Of a stretch of 64,000 nt of DNA, positions 30,846 through 39,414 are shown piece by piece (the stretch's first letter is position 1; every line of letters begins with the position of its first letter). The position numbers were made by a program, and so were the translations under genes. The notes beneath the pieces were generated by a model. It had not been told where the DNA came from and did not search any database. It saw only the letters and a list, made by a program, of their open reading frames with translations. Where the stretch lies: contig JAILPK010000030.1 of NCBI GenBank assembly GCA_024699495.1, positions 1 through 64,000 of the forward strand, read 5' to 3'. This DNA comes from Bacteroidaceae bacterium (lineage in GTDB: Bacteria > Bacteroidota > Bacteroidia > Bacteroidales > Bacteroidaceae).

Positions 30846-33800
30846 ATGCAAAACAAAGGATTTGTAAAGGTATTCGCGGTGCTGCTCGCACTGGTCTGCA
30901 TCTTCTACCTGAGTTTCTCATTTGTGACTAATCACTATGAGAGCAAGGCAGAAAAGATTGCCGCCACCGACGGCGAACTGGCAGCGCAGCGTTACCTCGA
31001 CTCCCTGACCAATGAGCCCGTTTATCTGGGTGTTTGGTCACTGAAAGAATGTCGCGAGCAAGGCATCGGACTGGGTCTGGACCTGAAGGGCGGCATGAAT
31101 GTGATTCTGGAAGTGTCTGTGCCCGATGTCGTAGAGGCACTTGCTGACCACAAGGAAGACGCTAATTTCAAGAATGCTATCGCCCAGGCAACCAAGGAAA
31201 CCTCAGAGGGCTCAAGCGACTTCATCGGACAGTTCATCAAGGACTACAAGGCTCTGGCTCCCAACAGCAGTCTGGCCGAACTCTTCGCCACACAGCAACT
31301 GCGCGGCAAGGTGAACACCAAGAGCACTGACCAGGAAGTGGAGAAAGTGCTGCGCGAAGAAGTCAAAGCAGCAATAGATAACTCATACAATGTGTTGCGC
31401 ACACGTATCGACCGCTTCGGTGTGGTTCAGCCCAACATCCAAGCTCTGGAAGGCCAGGAAGGCCGCATCATGGTTGAGATGCCGGGTATCAAGGAACCGG
31501 AACGCGTACGTAAGCTCCTACAAGGCTCTGCCAATCTGGAATTCTGGGAGACATATACCACTATGGAGGCTGTGCCTTATCTCGTAAACCTCGACCAGAA
31601 GCTTGCAGCTGCCAACGTTGAAGGCAACGAAGAAGCCGCAGCCGACAGCACCGCAACAGCAGAAACAGCAACCGAAGCCACCGACAGCGTGACCAAGGAC
31701 ATCAAGGATCTGGCCGAACTGGCTAAGGGAACTGATGCAAAGGAAGCCGCCAAGGCAAGCAAGAGCGAAGAGGAAATTCTGAAAGAGCACCCGCTGCTGG
31801 GCCGTCTGCAGGTGATGCAGCAGGACTATGGTTGTGTGGTAGGTTATGCCAGCAAGCGCGACATGGAAGCCATCAGCGCTCTCTTCGAGACTCCCGAAGC
31901 TAAGAGCGTCCTGCCCGATGACATCCGCTTCAAGTGGGGTGTGAAGGGAATCGACAAGAACGAAGAGGTATTCGAACTCTACGCCATAAAGGTTACAGAA
32001 CGTAGCGGTCGCGCTCCCTTGGAAGGCGACGTGGTTACTGATGCCCGCGATGAGTATGACAATTATGGCAAGCCCTGCGTATCCATGCAGATGAATGTAG
32101 AGGGAGCACGCCGCTGGGCCGCTCTGACCAAGGCTAACAAGGGCCGCCCAATCGCCATCGTACTTGACGACTATGTCTATTCAGCTCCTAACGTAATCAA
32201 CGAGATTACCGGCGGCAACAGCCAGATTACCGGTAACTTCACCGGAGAGGACACACGCGACTTGGCAAACGTGCTGAAGAGCGGTAAGATGCCCGCTCCT
32301 GCAAAGATTGTGAGCGAGGAAATCGTTGGTCCTACACTCGGTCAGGAATCCATCAACCAGGGAATGTGGTCAATGCTGCTGGCATTCATCGCCCTGATGC
32401 TTTACATGATTGCCATGTATGGCTTAACTCCAGGTATGGTGGCCAACTGCGCCCTGCTGCTCAACCTCTTCTTCACTCTCGGAATCCTGACCTCATTCCA
32501 AGCAGCTCTGACCATGAGCGGTATTGCCGGTATGGTGCTGACTCTGGGTATGGCTGTGGATGCCAACGTGCTTATCTATGAGCGCACAAAAGAAGAAATG
32601 GCAAAGGGCAAGGCCGTACGCCAAGCCATGACCGACGGTTACAGCAACGCCTTCAGCGCCATCATCGACTCTAACGTGACCAGCGTGCTGACAGGTATTA
32701 TCCTCTACTATTTCGGTACAGGGCCTATCCGCGGCTTCGCCACCACTTATATTATAGGTATAGTCATCTCCTTCTTCACCGCCGTGTTCCTCACACATGT
32801 TGTCTATGACACGATGATGGCTAAGGACAAGTGGCTCGGACTCACATTCTCCACCGCTATCTCAAAGAAGTTCCTGGCTAAGACCAACTTCAACTTCATG
32901 AGTGCATACAAGCGTTCTTTCTTCGTGTTCGGTGTAATAATCCTTGTAGCCATCGGCTCATGGATCGGACGCGGATTCAGCCGCTCCATCGACTTCACCG
33001 GCGGCCGCAACTTCGTGGTGCTGTTTGAGAAGGAAGTGCAGCCAGAGGCCGTACGTACTCTGCTGGCAGACGCCTTCCCCGAGAGTAACACCTCTGCTAT
33101 TGCATTGGGAACCGAGGGTAAGACCATCCGTATTTCCACCAACTTCCGCATCACAGAGGACGGCAGCGAAGTAGATTCCGAAATCGAGACCAAACTGTAC
33201 AACGTGCTGAAGGACGGCAAACTCCTGGGTGATGACCTGACCGTAGAGACATTCATCAACCGCGACGTCCGCGAGGGCGGTTCCATCATCTCCTCACAGA
33301 AGGTCGGCCCGAGCATCGCTGAGAATATCACACGCGGCGCTATCATCAGCGTAATCCTCGCCCTGATAGTAATATTCATCTACATTCTGGTACGTTTCCG
33401 CAACGTAGCCTTCTCAGTAGGCGCTATTACCGCTCTGGCAGCAGACACGATGTTCATCCTCGGCCTGTATAGCCTATGCTGGGGCTGGATGCCCTTCTCG
33501 CTGGAGATAGACCAGACATTCATCGGCGCTCTGCTGACATGTATAGGTTACTCTATCAACGATAAGGTGGTTGTGTTCGACCGTATCCGTGAGAACATCA
33601 ACCTCTTCCCGAAGCGCGACCGTCAGGATTTGTTCAACATGTCTCTGAACCAGACACTGACACGTACCATCAACACGTCAGTATCTACGTTCATCGTGCT
33701 GCTCTTCATCTTCGTCTTCGGCGGTGCCAGCATCAAGAGCTTCGCATTTGCCATGATGCTTGGTGTTATCATCGGCACAATCTCCTCCATGTTCGTTGCT

Positions 33801-33860
33801 GCTCCCACCGCTTATCTGGTGATGGGCCGCAAAATCAAGGAAGAAGAATATGACAAATAA
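30846..33860 (+). CDS. secDF: Fused protein translocase subunit SecDF
   Basis: A 1004-residue fusion of SecD and SecF, usual in Bacteroidetes. It opens with a membrane helix (8-27), then the P1 periplasmic region with 'GLGLDLKGGMNVILEV', and the SecD membrane block ('GMAVDANVLIYERTKEE'). SecF begins near residue 690 with 'RSIDFTGGRNFVVLFE' and ends with 'GYSINDKVVVFDRIRENI' and membrane helices. It uses the proton gradient to finish export of proteins through SecYEG. Residues about 255-315 form an Ala/Glu/Thr-rich low-complexity insert in P1. A long hairpin after the gene (33877-33933) probably terminates it. Confidence 0.96.
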   Translation: MQNKGFVKVFAVLLALVCIFYLSFSFVTNHYESKAEKIAATDGELAAQRYLDSLTNEPVYLGVWSLKECREQGIGLGLDLKGGMNVILEVSVPDVVEALADHKEDANFKNAIAQATKETSEGSSDFIGQFIKDYKALAPNSSLAELFATQQLRGKVNTKSTDQEVEKVLREEVKAAIDNSYNVLRTRIDRFGVVQPNIQALEGQEGRIMVEMPGIKEPERVRKLLQGSANLEFWETYTTMEAVPYLVNLDQKLAAANVEGNEEAAADSTATAETATEATDSVTKDIKDLAELAKGTDAKEAAKASKSEEEILKEHPLLGRLQVMQQDYGCVVGYASKRDMEAISALFETPEAKSVLPDDIRFKWGVKGIDKNEEVFELYAIKVTERSGRAPLEGDVVTDARDEYDNYGKPCVSMQMNVEGARRWAALTKANKGRPIAIVLDDYVYSAPNVINEITGGNSQITGNFTGEDTRDLANVLKSGKMPAPAKIVSEEIVGPTLGQESINQGMWSMLLAFIALMLYMIAMYGLTPGMVANCALLLNLFFTLGILTSFQAALTMSGIAGMVLTLGMAVDANVLIYERTKEEMAKGKAVRQAMTDGYSNAFSAIIDSNVTSVLTGIILYYFGTGPIRGFATTYIIGIVISFFTAVFLTHVVYDTMMAKDKWLGLTFSTAISKKFLAKTNFNFMSAYKRSFFVFGVIILVAIGSWIGRGFSRSIDFTGGRNFVVLFEKEVQPEAVRTLLADAFPESNTSAIALGTEGKTIRISTNFRITEDGSEVDSEIETKLYNVLKDGKLLGDDLTVETFINRDVREGGSIISSQKVGPSIAENITRGAIISVILALIVIFIYILVRFRNVAFSVGAITALAADTMFILGLYSLCWGWMPFSLEIDQTFIGALLTCIGYSINDKVVVFDRIRENINLFPKRDRQDLFNMSLNQTLTRTINTSVSTFIVLLFIFVFGGASIKSFAFAMMLGVIIGTISSMFVAAPTAYLVMGRKIKEEEYDK

Positions 33861-33876
33861 GATCTGGTAATCACAG

Positions 33877-33933
33877 TTGAGGCCCACCCCCCTGCCTTCC
33901 GGACGAGGAAGAACAGAAGGGTGGGTCTCTGTT
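33877..33933 (+). terminator. Hairpin after secDF
   Basis: GAGGCCCACCC (33877-33887) pairs with GGGTGGGTCTC (33917-33927) with one G/T pair. The loop holds a smaller stem, CTTCC/GGAAG. Only TGTTT follows, so termination strength is uncertain. Confidence 0.5.
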
Positions 33934-34009
33934 TCCGCCCAGTCATTGACAATCTGGACAACACGCATACGCAAGACAACTAATCCCTTAACAATCATCT
34001 CAACCGAGA

Positions 34010-35092
34010 ATGGAAGACAAACAGCAGTCAAGCATTTCGACTCCCTTATCCTCAAAGGAGGAACCGGGAGGGATAGCCGCCGGAGCAGAGAATGCCGGCA
34101 CGGAGGGAACTGACGCCATAGTCACTGGGGAAGAGAAGATCGGGAGAGGTGAGGCAGACAGCAATAAAGTGGGTGTCAGTCCCGCCATATTCCGCCGCTT
34201 TGTCCAATATCTGCGTCTCGAAAGAGCATTCTCAAACAACACCGTAGATGCCTATATCCGCGACCTCAACAAACTGCTCAACTACTACGAGAGTGAGAAT
34301 ATTGACTTCCGCAAGGTGACGCTACCACAACTGGAGACCTTCGTTGCGACCATGATGGATATAGGAATCCAACCGCGTTCGATAAGCCGTATCCTTTCTG
34401 GCGTAAAAGCATTCTACCGGTTTCTCACTCTGGAGAAGGAACTCGAGGACGACCCGACTGAATTGTTGGAATCTCCCAGCAGAGGACATCATCTGCCGGA
34501 CGTGATGACCGTAGGCGAGATAGACACGCTGATAGACAGCATCGATATGTCCAAACCGGAAGGACAGCGCGACCGGGCTATTCTGGAAACGCTATATAGC
34601 TGCGGACTGCGCGTGAGCGAACTGTGTAATCTGAAGATCTCAGACCTTTTCCTTGTCGAAGGCTTTATCCGAGTTCACGGCAAGGGAAAGAAAGAGAGGC
34701 TCGTGCCTATATCCCAACGCGCCATAGACGAGCTCAACCTGTGGTTTGAGGACCGCAACCAGCTGGAGCCCAAACCGGGATGCTCCGATTTTGTCTTCCT
34801 GTCAGTACGCCGACGAACACCTCTGAGCCGCATCACCGTTTTCCACATAGTAAAAGAACTCTGCCGAAAAAACGGGATGAGAGAGAGCATATCGCCACAC
34901 ACATTCCGCCACAGTTTTGCCACACATCTGCTGGAAGGGGGAGCCAATCTGCGTGCCATCCAGGAGATGCTGGGACATGAAGACATTGGAACCACAGAGA
35001 TCTATGTGCACATAGACCGGCATAAGCTGCGCGAAGAAATTATGTGCCATCATCCCAGAAACATCGCTTGGAATAAAACACACGAGACTTAA
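34010..35092 (+). CDS. xerD: Tyrosine recombinase XerD with N-terminal extension
   Basis: 360 residues, about 55 more than usual. The Xer part starts near residue 57 ('SPAIFRRFVQYLRLERAFS'). Catalytic residues are Arg201 (CGLRVSEL), Lys225 (HGKGKKER), His297 and Arg300 (HTFRH), His323 (LGHEDIG) and Tyr332 (TEIYVH). The 55-residue extension is Gly/Ala/Glu-rich and has no homologue I know; a GTG at 34169 would give a 307-residue protein of normal length, so the extension may be a mis-start. With the XerC-like protein at 13510 it would resolve chromosome dimers at dif. Confidence 0.9.
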   Translation: MEDKQQSSISTPLSSKEEPGGIAAGAENAGTEGTDAIVTGEEKIGRGEADSNKVGVSPAIFRRFVQYLRLERAFSNNTVDAYIRDLNKLLNYYESENIDFRKVTLPQLETFVATMMDIGIQPRSISRILSGVKAFYRFLTLEKELEDDPTELLESPSRGHHLPDVMTVGEIDTLIDSIDMSKPEGQRDRAILETLYSCGLRVSELCNLKISDLFLVEGFIRVHGKGKKERLVPISQRAIDELNLWFEDRNQLEPKPGCSDFVFLSVRRRTPLSRITVFHIVKELCRKNGMRESISPHTFRHSFATHLLEGGANLRAIQEMLGHEDIGTTEIYVHIDRHKLREEIMCHHPRNIAWNKTHET

Positions 35093-35151
35093 ATATGATT
35101 AATAAGTGTCCAAAACTTATTTAATTTGACTGAAGACAGAAAATAATGTCG

Positions 35152-35159
35152 TATCTTTG
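35152..35159 (+). promoter_or_regulatory. -7 element for the TPR lipoprotein gene
   Basis: TATCTTTG, with TTTG at 35125-35128 after a rather long 23-nt spacer. The start codon at 35197 lies 37 nt downstream. The position supports starting at 35197 rather than at the upstream in-frame codon at 35146. Confidence 0.5.
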
Positions 35160-35196
35160 CAGCAAAGATAAACACAAAAATACCTTAATATTAATT

Positions 35197-36894
35197 ATGA
35201 AAAAGTATCTTTACCTGTCTGCCGTAGTTTTTTTAGGCTTGACAGCTACATCTTGCAGCAGTAAACTTGGAATTCTGAGTGCAGACAACTTCACAGTAAC
35301 CCCTACCCCACTCGAGGAAGTCGGAGGTGTTGTTGACGCAACCATCAGTGCTACATTCCCCGAAAAATACATGAACAAGAAGGCCAGCGTGGTAGTCACA
35401 CCGGTGCTGAAGTTCGGGAACACAGAAGTGACAAGCCCAAGCTCTACATTCCAAGGTGAGAAGGTGGAAGGCAATGGCACCACAGTTAACTATGCCGTAG
35501 GCGGAAACTATACCATGAAGGCTCAGTTCAACTATACTGACGAGATGCAGGAGAGCGAGCTATACCTGCGCTTCGCGGCCACCATTGGCAACAAGACTGT
35601 GGAAGTGCCCGAGGTGAAAGTGGGCTACGGCATCGTATCCACCGCCAGCCTGCTCCAAGGCACTGTGTTCACAGCCTCTCCCGCCACCGCTTCCGATGCC
35701 TTCCAAAAGGTAATCAAACAGAAGCAGGAGGCTCAAATCAAGTATTTGGTTAACCAGGCCAACATCAGAGCCAGCGAACTCAAAACCACAAGTATCAAGG
35801 ACTTCGTCAGAATCCTCAAGGAAATCAACGACAACGAAGCCACCCGCAAACTCACCAACATTGAGGTCAGCGCCTACGCTTCACCCGAAGGCTCTTATGA
35901 TTTCAATGACAAGCTGGCCCAGAAGCGCCAGAAGAGCGGAGCCGCCTATGTCAGCGAACAGCTGAAGAAGAACAAGATGACCACAGACATCGAGACCCAC
36001 TATACCGCAGAGGACTGGGAAGGCTTCCAGCAACTTGTTGCCGAGAGCAATATCCAAGACAAGGATGTTATCCTACGCGTACTCTCTATGTATAAGGATC
36101 CCGTAGAGCGCGAACAGCAAATCCGCAACATGAGTGTGGTATATGACGAACTGGCCAAAGGCATTCTCCCCGAACTGCGCCGCGCCCGCATCATTGCCAA
36201 CTACGAGGTGATTGGCCGCACTGACACACAGATTGAGGAACAGTTCCAATCCGACGCACGCCAGCTGAGTCTTGAAGAGCTGCTCTACGGAGCCAACCTG
36301 CAGAAAGACCTGACAAGCAAGAAGGCATGGTACGAGAAGGCTGCACAGCTCTACCCCACCGACGCACGCGCATTCAACAACCTTGCAAGCATCGCCTATC
36401 AGTCGGGGGACCTCAGTTCTGCAAGCAATTATCTTGCCAAAGCCAAGAGCCTGAGCGGAAGCTCGGCTGAGGTGGCAACCAACGAAGCTCTGCTGGCTCT
36501 GGCCAACGGTAATGCCGCCGATGCTGAGACTATGCTCGCACGCGGCACTGGCTCTGAGGCCTACAGCGAGGTTATGGGCAACATCAACATCGCCAAAGGA
36601 AACTACGCTGCCGCCGCCGCCGCCCTCGCAGGCACAAAGAGCAACAGCGCTGCTCTCGCTCAGATTCTGAACAAAGACTATACCAGCGCTGCCGCTACAC
36701 TGGCAGGCATCACCAACCCTGACGGCTACACCAGTTACCTCAAGGCTGTGCTTGCCGCACGCACCAATGATGCAAATGGTGTAGTCAGCAACCTGCGTAC
36801 AGCTATCGAAAAGGATTCCAGCTTCGCCGCACGCGCAGCCAAGGACCTTGAGTTTGCAGCCTATGCATCACAGATTGCAAATATTGTCAAATAA
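35197..36894 (+). CDS. OmpA-like/TPR lipoprotein
   Basis: 565 residues from the ATG at 35197. Lipobox TATSC with Cys20. Residues 20-190 look like two all-beta domains. Residues about 205-270 hold an OmpA-like segment ('EVSAYASPEGSYDFNDKLAQKRQKS') like the one in the DUF3575 protein at 7274-8932. From about residue 375 Ala-rich tetratricopeptide-like helices run to the end ('LSLEELLYGANL', 'DARAFNNLASIAYQSGDLSSASNYLAKAK'). It is probably periplasmic or outer-membrane attached and peptidoglycan-binding; no precise function is known. The next lipoprotein gene overlaps or abuts its 3' end. Confidence 0.8.
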   Translation: MKKYLYLSAVVFLGLTATSCSSKLGILSADNFTVTPTPLEEVGGVVDATISATFPEKYMNKKASVVVTPVLKFGNTEVTSPSSTFQGEKVEGNGTTVNYAVGGNYTMKAQFNYTDEMQESELYLRFAATIGNKTVEVPEVKVGYGIVSTASLLQGTVFTASPATASDAFQKVIKQKQEAQIKYLVNQANIRASELKTTSIKDFVRILKEINDNEATRKLTNIEVSAYASPEGSYDFNDKLAQKRQKSGAAYVSEQLKKNKMTTDIETHYTAEDWEGFQQLVAESNIQDKDVILRVLSMYKDPVEREQQIRNMSVVYDELAKGILPELRRARIIANYEVIGRTDTQIEEQFQSDARQLSLEELLYGANLQKDLTSKKAWYEKAAQLYPTDARAFNNLASIAYQSGDLSSASNYLAKAKSLSGSSAEVATNEALLALANGNAADAETMLARGTGSEAYSEVMGNINIAKGNYAAAAAALAGTKSNSAALAQILNKDYTSAAATLAGITNPDGYTSYLKAVLAARTNDANGVVSNLRTAIEKDSSFAARAAKDLEFAAYASQIANIVK

Positions 36895-37840
36895 CAACAG
36901 ACCCTATCCCCTCCTTCAACGGAGGGGATGGGGTTTGGGATTCATATCCCTGCTGCTCCTCCTCTCCTGCACCCCGTCGGATGAAGTGCGCATCAGCGGC
37001 AAATTCGAGAACTTGATGCAGGCGGATTTATATATCTATTCATCCACTGACGCTCTGGAGGACGTAGATACAATATATGTGAGAGAGGGACAGTTCGACT
37101 GGAGTTCGGAACTCAACTCCGAAGCCGTTTTCCACATCGTCTTCCCGAATATGAGTGAACAGGTGGTGTTCGCAAATCCAGGAGAACATATCAAACTGAA
37201 GGGAGATGGGAACCAACTGAAAGCCATTGAGGTAAAAGGGAACGAGGCCAACGAGAACTATACCAAATTCCGTCTTGAACATCTGAGTGCCTCCAAAGAC
37301 ACTATTATGGCACACATGAGAGCATACGTCAAGGCGCATCGGGAGAGTTCCGAAGGCATATATATGCAAAGACTCATCACCCTGAACAACACCTACGTAT
37401 CCTCTGTGAGAAAAGGCGGCAAACTGCCGGACATCATCTTGCCTCCCGACGGACTAAGCGGAAAGGAAGATACATTCAAACTGGCGGAAGCGGGCAATGA
37501 GAAAGCCACGCTGCTTGTGTTTTGGGCCGGATGGAAGAGCGACAGTCACGGCACCAACTACCATGTAAAACAGAATCTCAAAGAACATCAGAAAGAACTG
37601 CAGGCGGTGAGCATCAGCCTCGACACAGACACCACGCTCTACCGTCTCATGTATCGCCAAGACAGTATCACGTGGACCTCACGTTGCTACTGCATGTCCT
37701 GGGAAACTCCCATAGTACAACAGCTCGGAATTAGGACTGTGCCACTTATTATTCTCGCAGACAAGAACCGCAAGGTAATAGCTACAGGAACGAACTGGGA
37801 CAGAGATATAAAACCGGAAATTATTAAGGTTGTCAGATAA
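36863..37840 (+). CDS. DUF4369/thioredoxin-like lipoprotein without CXXC
   Basis: About 325 residues. A lipobox (LLLLLSC) precedes a DUF4369-type domain ('RISGKFENLMQADLYIYSS', 'EHIKLKGDGNQLKAIEVKG') and a C-terminal thioredoxin/AhpC-like fold ('ATLLVFWAGWKSDSHGTN', cis-Pro in 'RTVPLIIL'). The usual CXXC is replaced by Ala-Gly-Trp-Lys, so disulfide exchange there is unlikely; a C-x-C (RCYCMSW) lies further on. The start is unclear: ATG 36863 overlaps the previous gene by 32 nt, and an upstream TTG at 36848 and other TTGs are possible. The signal-peptide codons run through a 14-bp hairpin (36901-36934). Confidence 0.75.
   Translation: MHHRLQILSNNNRPYPLLQRRGWGLGFISLLLLLSCTPSDEVRISGKFENLMQADLYIYSSTDALEDVDTIYVREGQFDWSSELNSEAVFHIVFPNMSEQVVFANPGEHIKLKGDGNQLKAIEVKGNEANENYTKFRLEHLSASKDTIMAHMRAYVKAHRESSEGIYMQRLITLNNTYVSSVRKGGKLPDIILPPDGLSGKEDTFKLAEAGNEKATLLVFWAGWKSDSHGTNYHVKQNLKEHQKELQAVSISLDTDTTLYRLMYRQDSITWTSRCYCMSWETPIVQQLGIRTVPLIILADKNRKVIATGTNWDRDIKPEIIKVVR
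36901..36934 (+). repeat. 14-bp hairpin overlapping the start of the DUF4369 gene
   Basis: ACCCTATCCCCTCC (36901-36914) pairs with GGAGGGGATGGGGT (36921-36934) with one T/G pair and the loop TTCAAC. It begins 7 nt past the stop of the TPR lipoprotein, so it could terminate that gene, yet it is translated as the n-region of the next signal peptide. G/C-rich hairpins of this type are, in my recollection, dispersed in Bacteroidetes genomes. Confidence 0.7.
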
Positions 37841-38008
37841 GGGAAAGACTTCTTTTTGCCGCGAACGAATTAAGCAAAAGCCCGGAAGTCATCTATCCTA
37901 CCGTTGGCGCACATCTGAAAGCTGACATCCGGTTCGTCCAGTTTGCAGGTAACACCCAATCAGACTTCTTCACCATCAGCCAACTCTCACTGCCCCAAAA
38001 AGAATACT

Positions 38009-38671
38009 TTATCTGAAGCTAAACTCACAACCGCAATACTGCTGATTATAGAATCCAAATTCCTTCAGCAGCTGGTTGCGACGCTCCTGAAGACCGCCCT
38101 TGCGCCAGTTGCGAGCCCAGAAATGGGAACCGGGCACTGCTGCTTCGGCCGCAAATCCGGCTCGTTCAATCTGGTCAAGACGTTTCCAACGGGAAGAAGC
38201 AAGAGTCGTGGTAAATACGTTTATTCCCAGTTCTACGGCCTTATGTGCAGCTGCCTCCAAACGCATGAGGAAACATCTTTCGCAGCGTGCACCGCGTTCG
38301 GGCTCCTGCTCCATGCCTTGTATATAAGTGAGCCAAGCATCATGATCCCAATCCCCATCAATCCACTGGATACCCAAACTCTCTGCATGACGTTTGCTCT
38401 CTTCCTTGCGAATCTCATATTCCTCGCGAGGGTAGATATTAGGGTTGAAATAGAAGATAGTGGGATGGATATCGTTTTGCAGCATCCACTCTACGATTGC
38501 GCTGGAACAGGGTGCACAACAGGCATGTAGGAGAACAGAGGAACCGCCAGCTGGCATTCCGCTGGATGGGAATAAAGAAGCCCAGTCCACTGCGGGGCAG
38601 GAATCAGCCCCATTGACGCCATCTGTAGCTATGGTCTGAAGATGTGAGTCTTTTGTTTCGCTGCTGTTCAT
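38009..38671 (-). CDS. queH: Epoxyqueuosine reductase QueH
   Basis: 220 residues from the ATG at 38671; a GTG at 38791 would overlap the upstream gene by 40 nt and adds sequence unlike the family. It matches QueH (DUF208): 'LLHACCAPCSSA' (Cys51, Cys52, Cys55), 'IFYFNPNIYPREEYEIRKEE', the second Cys pair in 'GARCERCFLMRLE', and 'NQQYCGCEFS'. QueH reduces epoxyqueuosine to queuosine in tRNA using an Fe-S cluster and a metal site. It is the last gene of a minus-strand group after the deacetylase; the functional link is not evident. Confidence 0.92.
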   Translation of the reverse strand: MNSSETKDSHLQTIATDGVNGADSCPAVDWASLFPSSGMPAGGSSVLLHACCAPCSSAIVEWMLQNDIHPTIFYFNPNIYPREEYEIRKEESKRHAESLGIQWIDGDWDHDAWLTYIQGMEQEPERGARCERCFLMRLEAAAHKAVELGINVFTTTLASSRWKRLDQIERAGFAAEAAVPGSHFWARNWRKGGLQERRNQLLKEFGFYNQQYCGCEFSFR

Positions 38672-38751
38672 ATCTTGTCTTTCGGCAGAATGCGTCGCCA
38701 CACAGGGCCTGCCTGCCTGTAATATTCCGGGTTTAAATTGAGGAATTGTCC

Positions 38752-39411
38752 TCAGATAGTTTTGAAAGCATAACCCTCGCCTTGCAGCCACTCAAGGCTT
38801 GGGGCGAGGACTTTCTTCAGCTTTTCGATGCTGCGGAGCGAATCGTGGAAGGTGATGATGGAGCCGGGACGGGCATAGCGTCGCACATTGTCAAACACCT
38901 CGTCGGCCGTGAGGTTACGGCTATAGTCGCGGGTGACAAGATCCCACATCACTATGGTGTAGCCCTGACGACGAAGGGCGAGGTACTGCAGTCCCCGCAT
39001 CCACCCATGCGGAGGTCGGAAGAGAGGGGGCAGAGCACATGCAGCCAGTCTGTCGCGGTTTTCTTCTCCATAAGCTTCTTCCATAGCCTCGAGAGTCTTC
39101 AGCGTATTGGCCAGATAGTTCTTTGAGAGCCATCTCAGCCCGCCGATATGATTGTAGGTGTGGTTCCCTATGCGGTGCCCCTCAGCAACTACACGGCGAA
39201 AAATCTCGGGGTATTTGCGCACATTGTCACCCACCATGAAGAATGTGGCTTTTATACCATAGTGGGCCAGCGTGTCTAAAATAAAAGGCGTGGCCTCAGG
39301 GATGGGGCCGTCATCAAAAGTGAGATAAACGGCCCTATCCTTGGGATTTATCCTCCACAGGGCGTGGGGGTATAACCAACGCAAATAGGCGGCTGGTTGC
39401 TCTATAAGCAT
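38752..39411 (-). CDS. Polysaccharide deacetylase (NodB homology, carbohydrate esterase 4)
   Basis: 219 residues. The five NodB motifs are visible: 'YLTFDDGPIPEAT' (Asp33-Asp34), 'HRIGNHTYNH' (metal ligands His84 and His88), 'FRPPHGW' (motif 3), 'MWDLVTRDY' (motif 4) and 'IITFHDS' (motif 5). It removes N-acetyl groups from amino sugars, probably peptidoglycan or a surface polysaccharide. No clear signal peptide is present; the N-terminus may be membrane-associated. It starts 3 nt after the DUF2723 glycosyltransferase gene, so the two are translationally linked. Confidence 0.92.
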   Translation of the reverse strand: MLIEQPAAYLRWLYPHALWRINPKDRAVYLTFDDGPIPEATPFILDTLAHYGIKATFFMVGDNVRKYPEIFRRVVAEGHRIGNHTYNHIGGLRWLSKNYLANTLKTLEAMEEAYGEENRDRLAACALPPLFRPPHGWMRGLQYLALRRQGYTIVMWDLVTRDYSRNLTADEVFDNVRRYARPGSIITFHDSLRSIEKLKKVLAPSLEWLQGEGYAFKTI

Positions 39412-39414
39412 CTC

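Noticed and set aside
38672-38791. GTG start of queH at 38791
   Set aside because: It overlaps the deacetylase gene by 40 nt and adds 40 residues with no family similarity.
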